Positions 1 through 6,650 of a stretch of 39,769 bases of DNA are shown here, piece after piece (position 1 is the stretch's first letter; each line of letters starts with the position of its first letter). The position numbers and the translations under genes were made by a program. The DNA is from an uncultured Acidobacteriota bacterium (GTDB lineage Bacteria > Acidobacteriota > Vicinamibacteria > Vicinamibacterales > CAVVIG01), in the NCBI GenBank assembly GCA_902825985.1, contig CADEDC010000054.1, forward strand, positions 1 to 39,769, in the 5' to 3' direction. The notes under the pieces were generated by a model that ran no database searches, had not been told where the DNA came from, and was given only the letters and a program-made list of their open reading frames with translations.

Positions 1-15
1 GCCGGAGTACTCGTT

Positions 16-327
16 CTAACCCGGAATCGCCGTCTGTGGCTCGGCCGACGACTGGGTTGCCGCGGCGAACCGGGGACGGTCGCGCGGCATGATGTGCACG
101 CCCAGGTAGTCGGACTCGTCGTAGGTGATGTAGCCGGTCGAGTTGAAGCTGGGATTGCGAACCCAGTTGCCGCTGGCGTCCTTGACTTCGGTCACCACCA
201 GCCGGTAGGTGCCGACGAACTTCTGGCGGTCGCCCTGGGCGGCGTGTGTCCGCCCGCCACTCATGACGAGGACGCCGGCCAGCAAGACCACACTGGCGGC
301 CGCCGTGAATCCGGTCCGTAACGACAT
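16..327 (-). CDS. Short secreted lipocalin-like protein, possibly interrupted
   Basis: A 103-residue protein with a hydrophobic signal peptide (about residues 8-30, ending near THAAQ). It is followed by a stretch typical of the bacterial lipocalin-like (Lipocalin_5) family: a 'GTYRLV' first strand, a 'GYITYD' strand, and 'RDRPRFAA'. Members I know run about 150 residues, so this one ends roughly halfway through the fold. After the TAG stop the same frame continues open (N-E-Y-S-G) to the window edge, which resembles the next conserved block of the family. A premature stop is therefore possible. The start is supported by GGAGGTAGAGC directly before ATG. The same ribosome-binding string precedes the secreted protein starting at 12222. 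No ligand can be inferred. Confidence 0.6.
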   Translation of the reverse strand: MSLRTGFTAAASVVLLAGVLVMSGGRTHAAQGDRQKFVGTYRLVVTEVKDASGNWVRNPSFNSTGYITYDESDYLGVHIMPRDRPRFAAATQSSAEPQTAIPG

Positions 328-473
328 GCTCTACCTCCGCGTTTGACCCTGTCCGGTCGGGGGCGGGAGCATATCACGGAGGGTCACGGCACCGCGACAC
401 AAGCCGCGGCGCCGTGAGTGCCACCCGAGGTTTGACCGATCGTACCCGCCGACACCCGGGCGCGCCGTACGTC

Positions 474-2876
474 CTACTCGAACAGCCGCCAGTAGGCACC
501 CAGACGCAGGAACCAGGTCTCGCCGGACCACCCGTCGACCCCGTCGTTGTCGGTCACGACGAACAAACGGCCGTTCGGCAGCACCGCAACACCTTCCGGC
601 TTGTCGGTAATCCAGCCGTGGTTCCGCGTCAGGCGGGGTCGAAGGTCGTACACCGATTTCTCGTCGGCGGTGAACGCACCGTCGCCGCCGGCGGCGAGCG
701 GCAGCTTGACCAACGTCTTGATCTCGCCGAAGTCGCCGGTCAGGTTGTCGCGCTCGATCAGGATCCAGCCGTCGTCCACGAGCGTGATCTCCGACAGGCC
801 GACCCACGCCGCGTTCGCCGGCTTCGACCGCAGCTCGTAGCGGACGTGGCTCCAGGCGGCCACCTGCGGGTCGTAGACCCAGATGCGGGACCACGACGGT
901 TCGGCGGTCCCGACATCCACCGGGTCGTCGTCGAGGGCGTCGCACGCCGCTGAGGTCGAGTAGTTCCACCCACGCTGCTGCGCCACGAAGATCCTGTAGC
1001 CGCCGCCCGGCGCCGGCGCGATGTCGAGCCCCTCGAAGCCGGAGCCCAGGCTCCCGGTTCCGTTGGGTGCCGGCTTCGCACGTTCGGCGGCGCGGCACGC
1101 GAGAACCGCCGCCGGCAGTCCAACTTCGGCCAACACCGCACCGGTCGCGGGATCCACCTTGATCAGGCGGTTGGGTCGGCTGTCGTCGGCATTGCCTTCG
1201 CTCGCCAGCCAGAGCGACCCGTCCGGCGCGTACGCCAGGCCTTCGGGATCGTAGTACGGACTGCTGGCCGGCCGCGCGACCGTCAGCGCGTCCCTGATCA
1301 CCGCCGGCGTCTGCGTCACGTCGAGCGTGAACACCTGGGTCGGGGTGAAGAACGAATCCCAGACGGCCTGCACCTTGCCATACTCGCCCGGCATGTCGGT
1401 CATGCCCGAGAGCGCCGACCATGGAATCGGCGTCCCGGAAGCGTCATCCGCCGATGCCACCTGCGGGTACGACGGCGCGCCACTCTTCAGCCGGTAGATC
1501 ATCACGCTCGAGCGGACGCCGTAGGGCGGTGCGTCGTTCTCGCCGGACGCCACCAGCAGGTTCCGCTGCGGAATCGGCAACAGCCCTTCCGGGCCGAGCG
1601 GTGCCGGCAGCATCTGCATGAAGGATGGCTGCCCGTCCTTGCCGACTGCATAGACGGCGACGAAGCTGCCGCGCTCGGAGCCGACGAACAGCAGGTCGTC
1701 CGCACCGAACGTCGCGGCGGCTATCGCCTCCGGCTCGGTGCCCTTGCTGTTCGATCGACGCTCGGGATAATGGCCGAACCGCACCGCGAGGTGGTCGAGC
1801 GAATTGCCGCTGTCGAACACCACCGACCCGTCGAGAGCGAACACCGTGAAGCCGCGGCTGCCGCCGACGAGGTCGCCCTCGTTCGCGGTGGCGATGCGGT
1901 TGCCGACCCAGGCGACGGCATCGGGCTCGCGCCGCAGGTGGCTGGCGGAGTCGGTCAGCGAGATGGTGTTCGGTATGCCGCTGCCGGCCCTGACGGCGTC
2001 GATCGCGGTCAGGCTGACCTCGCCCGCCGGGAAATGCGTCACTATCGTCCGGGACGGCAGATCGACGACGATGATGTGGTTGTTCTCCTGCAGCGTCACG
2101 ACCGCCTGGTTCGCCGCATTGATGTCGACGAACTCCGGCTCGGGATCATCCGGGAACAGCCCGGCGATTCCCGTGAGCGACACGTCGGCCGCGGTCCACG
2201 CGGCCGGACTGCCGGCGAGCCTGATCACCGAGAGGAAGCCGGCCGGATTCCCCAGCTGGTTCTGCGGCATGCCACCCAGCACGCCGCCGCCCGCCGTACA
2301 GGCGCCGGCCGAGACCACCTCGTCGTTCCGCGTGCCGCCGACGCACAGCGTTTCGTCCCGTTCGTTCTCGATCGCAATGGCGGCGTAGCGATTGTCCGGG
2401 CTCAGCTTGATCGAATCGGGCTGACCGCCCAGGTCGATCGACGCGACGGTCGTGCGCGTCGCCAGGTCGATCACCACGAGCACGCCGCTCGCACTCTTCT
2501 TCGACGCGCTGGTGTCGGCGGCAACGAGGACGTAGCGATTCCGGAGGACTTCCACCGAGGTCGGCGAGTAGCCGACGGCGTCGGTCGGGTCGGGATCGAG
2601 AGCCACGGTGCCGGCCGCCGCCGGGTTGGCGGGATCGGTGATGTCGATGAACCCGACCGTCCCCAGCCCGGCATCGGTGTAGACGAGCGTCCTGCCGTCT
2701 GCCGTCGCGGCAACAATCTCCGACACCGTCGTATCGCCAATCGCGCCGTTCCGGTAGTTGGCGAAGGTGCCAACGCGCTGGAAGTTCCAGCCGCCCTGCC
2801 CCTCCGCCTCGATTGCCGGCATCCGAGCCGCCACGAGCCCGACGGCCACGACACATCCCACGAACATTCTTCTCAT
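474..2876 (-). CDS. Secreted esterase-like/phytase-fold beta-propeller protein
   Basis: An 800-residue exported protein. A signal peptide occupies about residues 1-25 (MRRMFVG..., then a hydrophobic core). The first half carries YVTN-like propeller repeats ('VVIDLATRTTVASIDLGGQPDSIKLSPDNRYAAIAIE', 'IIVVDLPSRTIVTHFPAGE'). The second half (about 450-800) looks like the 'esterase-like activity of phytase' family: 'DPEGLAYAPDGSLWLASEGN', 'GFEGLDIAPAPGGGYRIFVAQQ', 'KPEGVAVLPNGRLFVVTDNDG'. This family is thought to include periplasmic or extracellular phosphoesterases, but the substrate is not known from sequence. I chose the internal ATG at 2876 because GGTGGAGG lies 11 nt upstream and the signal peptide starts there; the frame stays open 20 codons further up. 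It is read away from the small genes at 3065. Confidence 0.75.
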   Translation of the reverse strand: MRRMFVGCVVAVGLVAARMPAIEAEGQGGWNFQRVGTFANYRNGAIGDTTVSEIVAATADGRTLVYTDAGLGTVGFIDITDPANPAAAGTVALDPDPTDAVGYSPTSVEVLRNRYVLVAADTSASKKSASGVLVVIDLATRTTVASIDLGGQPDSIKLSPDNRYAAIAIENERDETLCVGGTRNDEVVSAGACTAGGGVLGGMPQNQLGNPAGFLSVIRLAGSPAAWTAADVSLTGIAGLFPDDPEPEFVDINAANQAVVTLQENNHIIVVDLPSRTIVTHFPAGEVSLTAIDAVRAGSGIPNTISLTDSASHLRREPDAVAWVGNRIATANEGDLVGGSRGFTVFALDGSVVFDSGNSLDHLAVRFGHYPERRSNSKGTEPEAIAAATFGADDLLFVGSERGSFVAVYAVGKDGQPSFMQMLPAPLGPEGLLPIPQRNLLVASGENDAPPYGVRSSVMIYRLKSGAPSYPQVASADDASGTPIPWSALSGMTDMPGEYGKVQAVWDSFFTPTQVFTLDVTQTPAVIRDALTVARPASSPYYDPEGLAYAPDGSLWLASEGNADDSRPNRLIKVDPATGAVLAEVGLPAAVLACRAAERAKPAPNGTGSLGSGFEGLDIAPAPGGGYRIFVAQQRGWNYSTSAACDALDDDPVDVGTAEPSWSRIWVYDPQVAAWSHVRYELRSKPANAAWVGLSEITLVDDGWILIERDNLTGDFGEIKTLVKLPLAAGGDGAFTADEKSVYDLRPRLTRNHGWITDKPEGVAVLPNGRLFVVTDNDGVDGWSGETWFLRLGAYWRLFE

Positions 2877-3064
2877 CTTGATCGGTTCCTCCACCGGAAG
2901 CGATGCTATGCGGCCGGCGTAACAACCGGCTTGCAACGATGTGACGAAGTCGTGTCATCACACCGCAGCTGCCCATCGCCGGTTCGTTGGTGCGCGGTGG
3001 CAGCCGGCCGACACCGACACGGGGTCGTCACATCGCCTTGCTAGCGTGGCGGTGGAGGGTTTCG

Positions 3065-3289
3065 ATGCCGTCACATCCCGAACGCGTTCGACGACACTAC
3101 GACCCCGACCAGATGCGCCCCGCCGACATCCCGGGCACCACCATCGACGTCGACGACGCCGTGCCACCCGAAGACGACAACGACGCGAGCGACGAAGACT
3201 CCACCGATGCGCGCAACGTCCACGGCGAGGGCCGGTCGACGTTTTGCCGGCATCTGTGTCGTGGAGATCAAGAAAGGCAGAGAGCATGA
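3065..3289 (+). CDS. Small acidic hypothetical protein, coupled to the DUF2934 gene
   Basis: A 74-residue protein I do not recognise. The middle is strongly acidic (about residues 28-50, rich in D and E: 'DVDDAVPPEDDNDASDEDSTDA') and the end is basic with two cysteines. It has no signal peptide or membrane segment. Two things support it as a real gene: a GGTGGAGGG ribosome-binding site 7-8 nt before the ATG, and a stop codon that overlaps the next start in an ATGA junction (3286-3289), a classic translational-coupling arrangement. Possible roles include a small partner or chaperone for the DUF2934 protein, but that is inference. The remaining doubt is that nothing homologous comes to mind. 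Confidence 0.55.
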   Translation: MPSHPERVRRHYDPDQMRPADIPGTTIDVDDAVPPEDDNDASDEDSTDARNVHGEGRSTFCRHLCRGDQERQRA

Positions 3290-3579
3290 GCACACCGAGA
3301 CTGGTACGCAGCAAACCGGCCGGCCAATCGCCACGCAGTGCCGGCCCAGGGGACGAGGGCGTGCGGGAGGTGACACCCGGCACGCCGCGATCGCGAGCCG
3401 TCGCGTCCGCCAGACCTGCCACCGAATCTCTGGAAGCGATTCGCGTGCGCGCCTACTTCCTGTCGCTCGAGCGCGAGCGCGACGGTGCCGATCCGGTTCA
3501 GAACTGGCTCGATGCCGAGCGGGAGATCACCAGCCGCCCGGCGCTGCGGCGCACCGCCGCGCGACCTGACAAGGCCTAG
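3286..3579 (+). CDS. DUF2934 domain protein
   Basis: A 97-residue protein. Its C-terminal half (about 50-81) matches the DUF2934 pattern: a helix 'IRVRAYFLSLERE' followed by 'G.DPVQNWLDAEREI'. DUF2934 proteins are small, common in Acidobacteria and some Proteobacteria, and have no assigned function. The N-terminal 45 residues are low-complexity, basic and Ser/Pro-rich. The start codon overlaps the stop of the acidic gene upstream by ATGA, so translation is probably coupled; the local sequence AAAGGCAGAGAGC also offers a weak ribosome site. The two proteins are probably made in fixed ratio. Confidence 0.75.
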   Translation: MSTPRLVRSKPAGQSPRSAGPGDEGVREVTPGTPRSRAVASARPATESLEAIRVRAYFLSLERERDGADPVQNWLDAEREITSRPALRRTAARPDKA

Positions 3580-3651
3580 CGGCAACCGCCGGCTCCCGTC
3601 CGCAGTCGGCGGCGGACCGGCCGGCGCGGCGGCGGTCGGGTTGTCGCTGAA

Positions 3652-3679
3652 TTGACACACCGGCCGGCGCCGTTGTGAT
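3652..3679 (+). promoter_or_regulatory. Putative sigma-70 promoter for the LDI-like gene
   Basis: A perfect -35 box TTGACA (3652-3657) is followed 16 nt later by TGTGAT (3674-3679), a 4-of-6 match to the -10 consensus. Transcription would start near 3686, giving a leader of about 40 nt that contains the GGAG ribosome site at 3717. It lies in the 148-bp gap before the Tat-exported enzyme. The -10 is weak, so confidence is moderate. Confidence 0.4.
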
Positions 3680-3727
3680 CTGAAAATAGGTGGTTCCGAA
3701 CCGATGCCGACGGATGGAGCGCCGCCT

Positions 3728-5533
3728 ATGGAAACCACAGGTCGTTCGAGACGTGACTTTCTGAAGTCCGTGGGCGCCATCTCGGGTGCGGCCGCCGCCC
3801 CGACGCTCACCGCCACGGAAGCGCTGGCGCAGGCGTCGCCTTCGCCGGCGGCATTGCCGGAACCGCCGGCATCGCCGTTCCCGACCCTCAATCGCCGCGC
3901 GCTCGGCTGGCTGCGCTTCCTGTGGGAGAAGAGCACGACGCCGGACGACTGGGGCAGCAACGGCGTGCCGCACCCGTGGTGGGATCGCTACACGGCCCCC
4001 GTGGTTCTCAGCTACGGCCGCTTCGACCTGTCGTTCTCCGCCTACGGCATCCTGATGATGGCCGACCAGACGCCCGCATGGCGGGAGGTCTACACGCGCA
4101 TGACCGACGAGATGGCGGCCCGCTTTCCGACCTACTGGGGCGCCATCGACTGGTTGACCCAGATTGGCGACGATCCGAAGCGGTCCCGCTATCCGGCGGC
4201 GGTGCTGGCGACCCTGCCGCCGGCCCTGCGGGGCAACTACAACCGCTACGGTTGGACCGCGAATGGGGTCGAGCCGTGGGGGCTGCAGAAGGACCCGATC
4301 GGCGCCGACGGCTATCTGTTCTTCCGCGGCTGGTTCCACCTGCTGCTCGCCACCTACCGCTACGTGTCCGGCGACGACAAGTGGGCGCGCCCGTTCGCGG
4401 TGACCGGCTACGGCGACGAGACGTTCGAGTGGGATCACCATCGCCTGGCGACGCGCCTGGACGAACAATACCGCGCGCGGCCCGAGGGACCGCAGTGCGA
4501 GAACACCAAGATCTGGTTCTACTGCAACACGGCGGCGACGCTCGGCATGTATCTCTACGACCGTCTCTACGACCGCCAGACGCACCGGTCGGCGCAGAAT
4601 TTCCTCGAGTACGCGCGACAGCACTACGTCGGCGTGTCAGACGACGGCAAGCTCGAGTGGGTCACGCAGTACTACGATCCGATCGTGAACTGGAAGCTGA
4701 ACGCGCCGCCGGCAGCGGGGGCATCGACGGCGTTCCTGCTCGCGCCGCAGAACCGTGAGTTCGCGTCGCTGCTCTACGACGCGACGGTCACCGCCGCCGG
4801 CGTGCGGGCGGCCAACGCCACGGTGCGGGCCAACACCGGCCTGCTGTTGCTGGCGCGCGAACTGGGCGACAGCGCCGTCGCCGAGAAACTGCAGGCCGCC
4901 GCCGACCGTGACAGCGATCCCCGCTGGTTCGGTCGCCAGAACGAGATGTTCGGCTGGTGGACGAATGCGCCGACCGAGGGCTACCCGCGCGGGCAGGCGA
5001 GCGCGACGCTGATGGTGTCGGAGATCGGCCGTCCGGGTGACTGGACGCGAGCGCTGCAGGCGCCGCACCTCGACAAATTCGCGGCGCCGACCGTCGAGGG
5101 GGTGGCGTTTCCGTCGATGGGGCTGTACCAGGCGTGGAACGACGAGGCGAGCGGCACGCTGCACGTCGGCACCTACGCCGCGGCGCCCGACGCCCGCGGC
5201 CGGGTGACCGCGTTCAACGTGACGCGATTGCCGGATGCCGGTGCAGTGCGGATCACGGCCGACGGCCAGCCGTTCACACGGTTCACCGTCACCAGCCCGA
5301 CCTCGATCCGCATCGAGACGACGATCGAGCAGCGGCAGTATCGCCTGACCACCGGCTACCGGGGTGCCGCCCAGCGCGCCGACGAACGGCCGCAACCGCG
5401 CGACGAACGCATCGCCGTCGCCGGGCTGGCGCAAGCGCCACGGACGTCCGGTGACACCCCCGGCGGCGGTCGCCCCGCCAGCCGCAATGTCCTTCTACCC
5501 GCCGGGGCAGGCTGTTCCTGCTGCCCGGCGTGA
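3728..5533 (+). CDS. Tat-exported linalool dehydratase/isomerase-like protein
   Basis: A 601-residue protein. The N-terminus has a twin-arginine signal (RSRRDFLKS, residues 6-14, then an Ala/Gly-rich core to about 34), so it is exported folded. The body resembles the linalool dehydratase/isomerase (LDI) family, an alpha/alpha-barrel: 'RFDLSFSAYGILMMAD', 'TYWGAIDWLTQIGDDP', and two cysteines nine residues apart (C257 and C266 in 'CENTKIWFYCN'). That is the same spacing as the catalytic cysteine pair described for Castellaniella LDI. The substrate need not be linalool; homologues are widespread and mostly uncharacterised. I chose ATG 3728 over 3704 because GGAG sits 7 nt before it. The last 45 residues are low-complexity and end GCSCCPA, which looks like an added or frame-altered tail. 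Its stop overlaps a further ATG. Confidence 0.6.
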   Translation: METTGRSRRDFLKSVGAISGAAAAPTLTATEALAQASPSPAALPEPPASPFPTLNRRALGWLRFLWEKSTTPDDWGSNGVPHPWWDRYTAPVVLSYGRFDLSFSAYGILMMADQTPAWREVYTRMTDEMAARFPTYWGAIDWLTQIGDDPKRSRYPAAVLATLPPALRGNYNRYGWTANGVEPWGLQKDPIGADGYLFFRGWFHLLLATYRYVSGDDKWARPFAVTGYGDETFEWDHHRLATRLDEQYRARPEGPQCENTKIWFYCNTAATLGMYLYDRLYDRQTHRSAQNFLEYARQHYVGVSDDGKLEWVTQYYDPIVNWKLNAPPAAGASTAFLLAPQNREFASLLYDATVTAAGVRAANATVRANTGLLLLARELGDSAVAEKLQAAADRDSDPRWFGRQNEMFGWWTNAPTEGYPRGQASATLMVSEIGRPGDWTRALQAPHLDKFAAPTVEGVAFPSMGLYQAWNDEASGTLHVGTYAAAPDARGRVTAFNVTRLPDAGAVRITADGQPFTRFTVTSPTSIRIETTIEQRQYRLTTGYRGAAQRADERPQPRDERIAVAGLAQAPRTSGDTPGGGRPASRNVLLPAGAGCSCCPA

Positions 5534-5676
5534 TGACGACGCGTCCGCGATCCCCGATCGGCTCGCCACGATACAGCCGCGTCGGCCGGGGGTTGCTGGG
5601 CTGCATCGCCGCGGCCGCGGCGGCACAGGCTCTCTGCTTTGCCGAGGTCTGGCACTTGCCGCAGACCGTCAGCTGA
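5533..5676 (+). CDS. Possible 47-residue membrane or exported mini-protein
   Basis: The stop of the LDI-like gene overlaps an ATG (TGATG, 5531-5535) that opens a 47-codon frame. The product has a basic N-terminus (several Arg), one hydrophobic Ala-rich segment (about residues 20-36, 'LLGCIAAAAAAQALCF') and a short tail. Third codon positions are mostly G or C, as expected for a coding frame in this genome. It could be a small membrane protein or signal-anchored peptide translated by re-initiation. It could equally be a chance frame or the remnant of a longer one. No family is recognised. Confidence 0.3.
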   Translation: MTTRPRSPIGSPRYSRVGRGLLGCIAAAAAAQALCFAEVWHLPQTVS

Positions 5677-5825
5677 CGGTCCACCCATCGAATCAGCCTG
5701 CTGCGTCTCCGGCGTTTCGCCACTGGCTCACGGCTTGCTGGCGTTTGTCTCATCTGCTTCCGGAGTCGCGGCCTCGCCATGATCGCCGCAGGACTCCAGG
5801 CGCAGTTCAGCAAGCGGAGGTGAGT

Positions 5826-5987
5826 ATGTCTCGCAAGGCCGGCGATCGATACGTATGTGAGAAATGTGGCGCCGCACTCGTCTACGAGAAGCCGTGTCCA
5901 TGTCCCGAGGGGATGCCGCATTCCGAGGTCTGCTGCGGTGAACAGATGAAGGCCGTTGCGGCTGGCGATGGGGCCAAGCCGTCGTGA
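5826..5987 (+). CDS. Desulforedoxin-like six-cysteine metal-binding protein
   Basis: A 53-residue cytosolic protein. 'YVCEKCG' (C11, C14) and 'SEVCCGEQM' (C36, C37) match the four iron ligands of desulforedoxin and of the N-terminal domain of desulfoferrodoxin, which bind one Fe in an FeS4 site. It differs from classical desulforedoxin in the spacing between the two pairs (21 residues instead of about 15) and in an extra C24-P-C26 within that insertion. The extra cysteines could bind a second metal, form a disulfide, or shift the fold toward a zinc ribbon. A very strong ribosome site (GGAGGTGAG) precedes the ATG. The stop is only 10 nt before the ferritin-like gene, so the two are almost surely co-transcribed. 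An electron-donor role is the obvious inference. Confidence 0.75.
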   Translation: MSRKAGDRYVCEKCGAALVYEKPCPCPEGMPHSEVCCGEQMKAVAAGDGAKPS

Positions 5988-5997
5988 CAGGGCGACC

Positions 5998-6432
5998 ATG
6001 ACCACTCCGGGTGCCCAGACGACGCTCATCGACGGACTCAACACCGACCTTCAGGGTGAGTTCCAGGCGATCATCATGTACCGGCTGTTTGCGAGCATGG
6101 TGCAGGGGCCCTATCGACAGGAGCTGCGCAGCTTCTTCGCGGCCGAGATTCCGGAAGAGCTCGCACACGCGCAGCTTCTGGCCGACAAGATATCGGCGCT
6201 CGGTGGCACGCCTTCCGGCGTTCCGGCACCCGTGACGGTGGTCATGGATGCCCGGGAGATGCTGCAGGCCGCCCTCGACGCCGAAGTCGAGACGCTCGAT
6301 CGCTACATCACCCGGCGGACGCAGGCCGAGGCCGCCCGCGAGTTTGGACTCGCGGCCGAACTGGACAGTGTCATCGCCGACGAAACCCGCCATCGCGACG
6401 AGCTCCGACAGATGCTGGCGCGCTGGCCGTGA
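5998..6432 (+). CDS. Ferritin-like diiron protein (bacterioferritin/Dps-like)
   Basis: A 144-residue four-helix-bundle protein. The diiron ligands fit bacterioferritin spacing exactly: E21, E54-x-x-H57, E96, E129-x-x-H132 (33, 3, 39 and 33-residue steps). It belongs to the ferritin-like/rubrerythrin superfamily, which oxidises Fe(II) with oxygen or peroxide and may store iron. I do not see the conserved heme-binding methionine of bacterioferritin with certainty, so a heme-free ferritin-like role is equally likely. The ATG at 5998 is preferred over an upstream start at 5956, which would overlap the desulforedoxin-like gene. The ribosome site is modest (AGGG). The upstream iron-sulfur-type protein could reduce its iron centre, comparable to rubredoxin-rubrerythrin pairs. 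Confidence 0.8.
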   Translation: MTTPGAQTTLIDGLNTDLQGEFQAIIMYRLFASMVQGPYRQELRSFFAAEIPEELAHAQLLADKISALGGTPSGVPAPVTVVMDAREMLQAALDAEVETLDRYITRRTQAEAAREFGLAAELDSVIADETRHRDELRQMLARWP

Positions 6433-6605
6433 ACGCGCGGTGAACGGCCCCGTGCCGATCGTCAGGCCGCCCAGCCGTGGGTCGGCCTGGCGACCGGGTG
6501 CGGCCTGTCGGCACCACCTCGAGGCCGGCCCCGCTGCCGGCGGAAGCGTCGAACGTCGAGTCGACACGCAACGTATCGGCACTTTTCGAATCGCTTCAAG
6601 TCGAT

Positions 6606-6634
6606 TTGAATGTCGTAACAATTCGGTCTACAGT
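6606..6634 (+). promoter_or_regulatory. Putative promoter for the first TonB-type receptor
   Basis: TTGAAT (6606-6611) and TACAGT (6629-6634) are 17 nt apart; each matches the sigma-70 consensus at 4 of 6 positions. Transcription would start near 6641, leaving a leader of only about 10 nt before the ATG at 6651. The surrounding 40 bp is AT-rich compared with its neighbours, which supports a promoter. Confidence 0.4.
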
Positions 6635-6650
6635 GCCCGACGTGCGCGAC

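Noticed and set aside
474..1422. Overlapping frames on both strands inside the esterase-like gene
   Set aside because: They lack motifs and ribosome sites and only mirror the codon bias of the real gene.
2941..3285. A longer version of the DUF2934 protein starting at 2941
   Set aside because: The added residues are His/Arg runs from reading the acidic gene in another frame; the ATGA-coupled start at 3286 is better supported.
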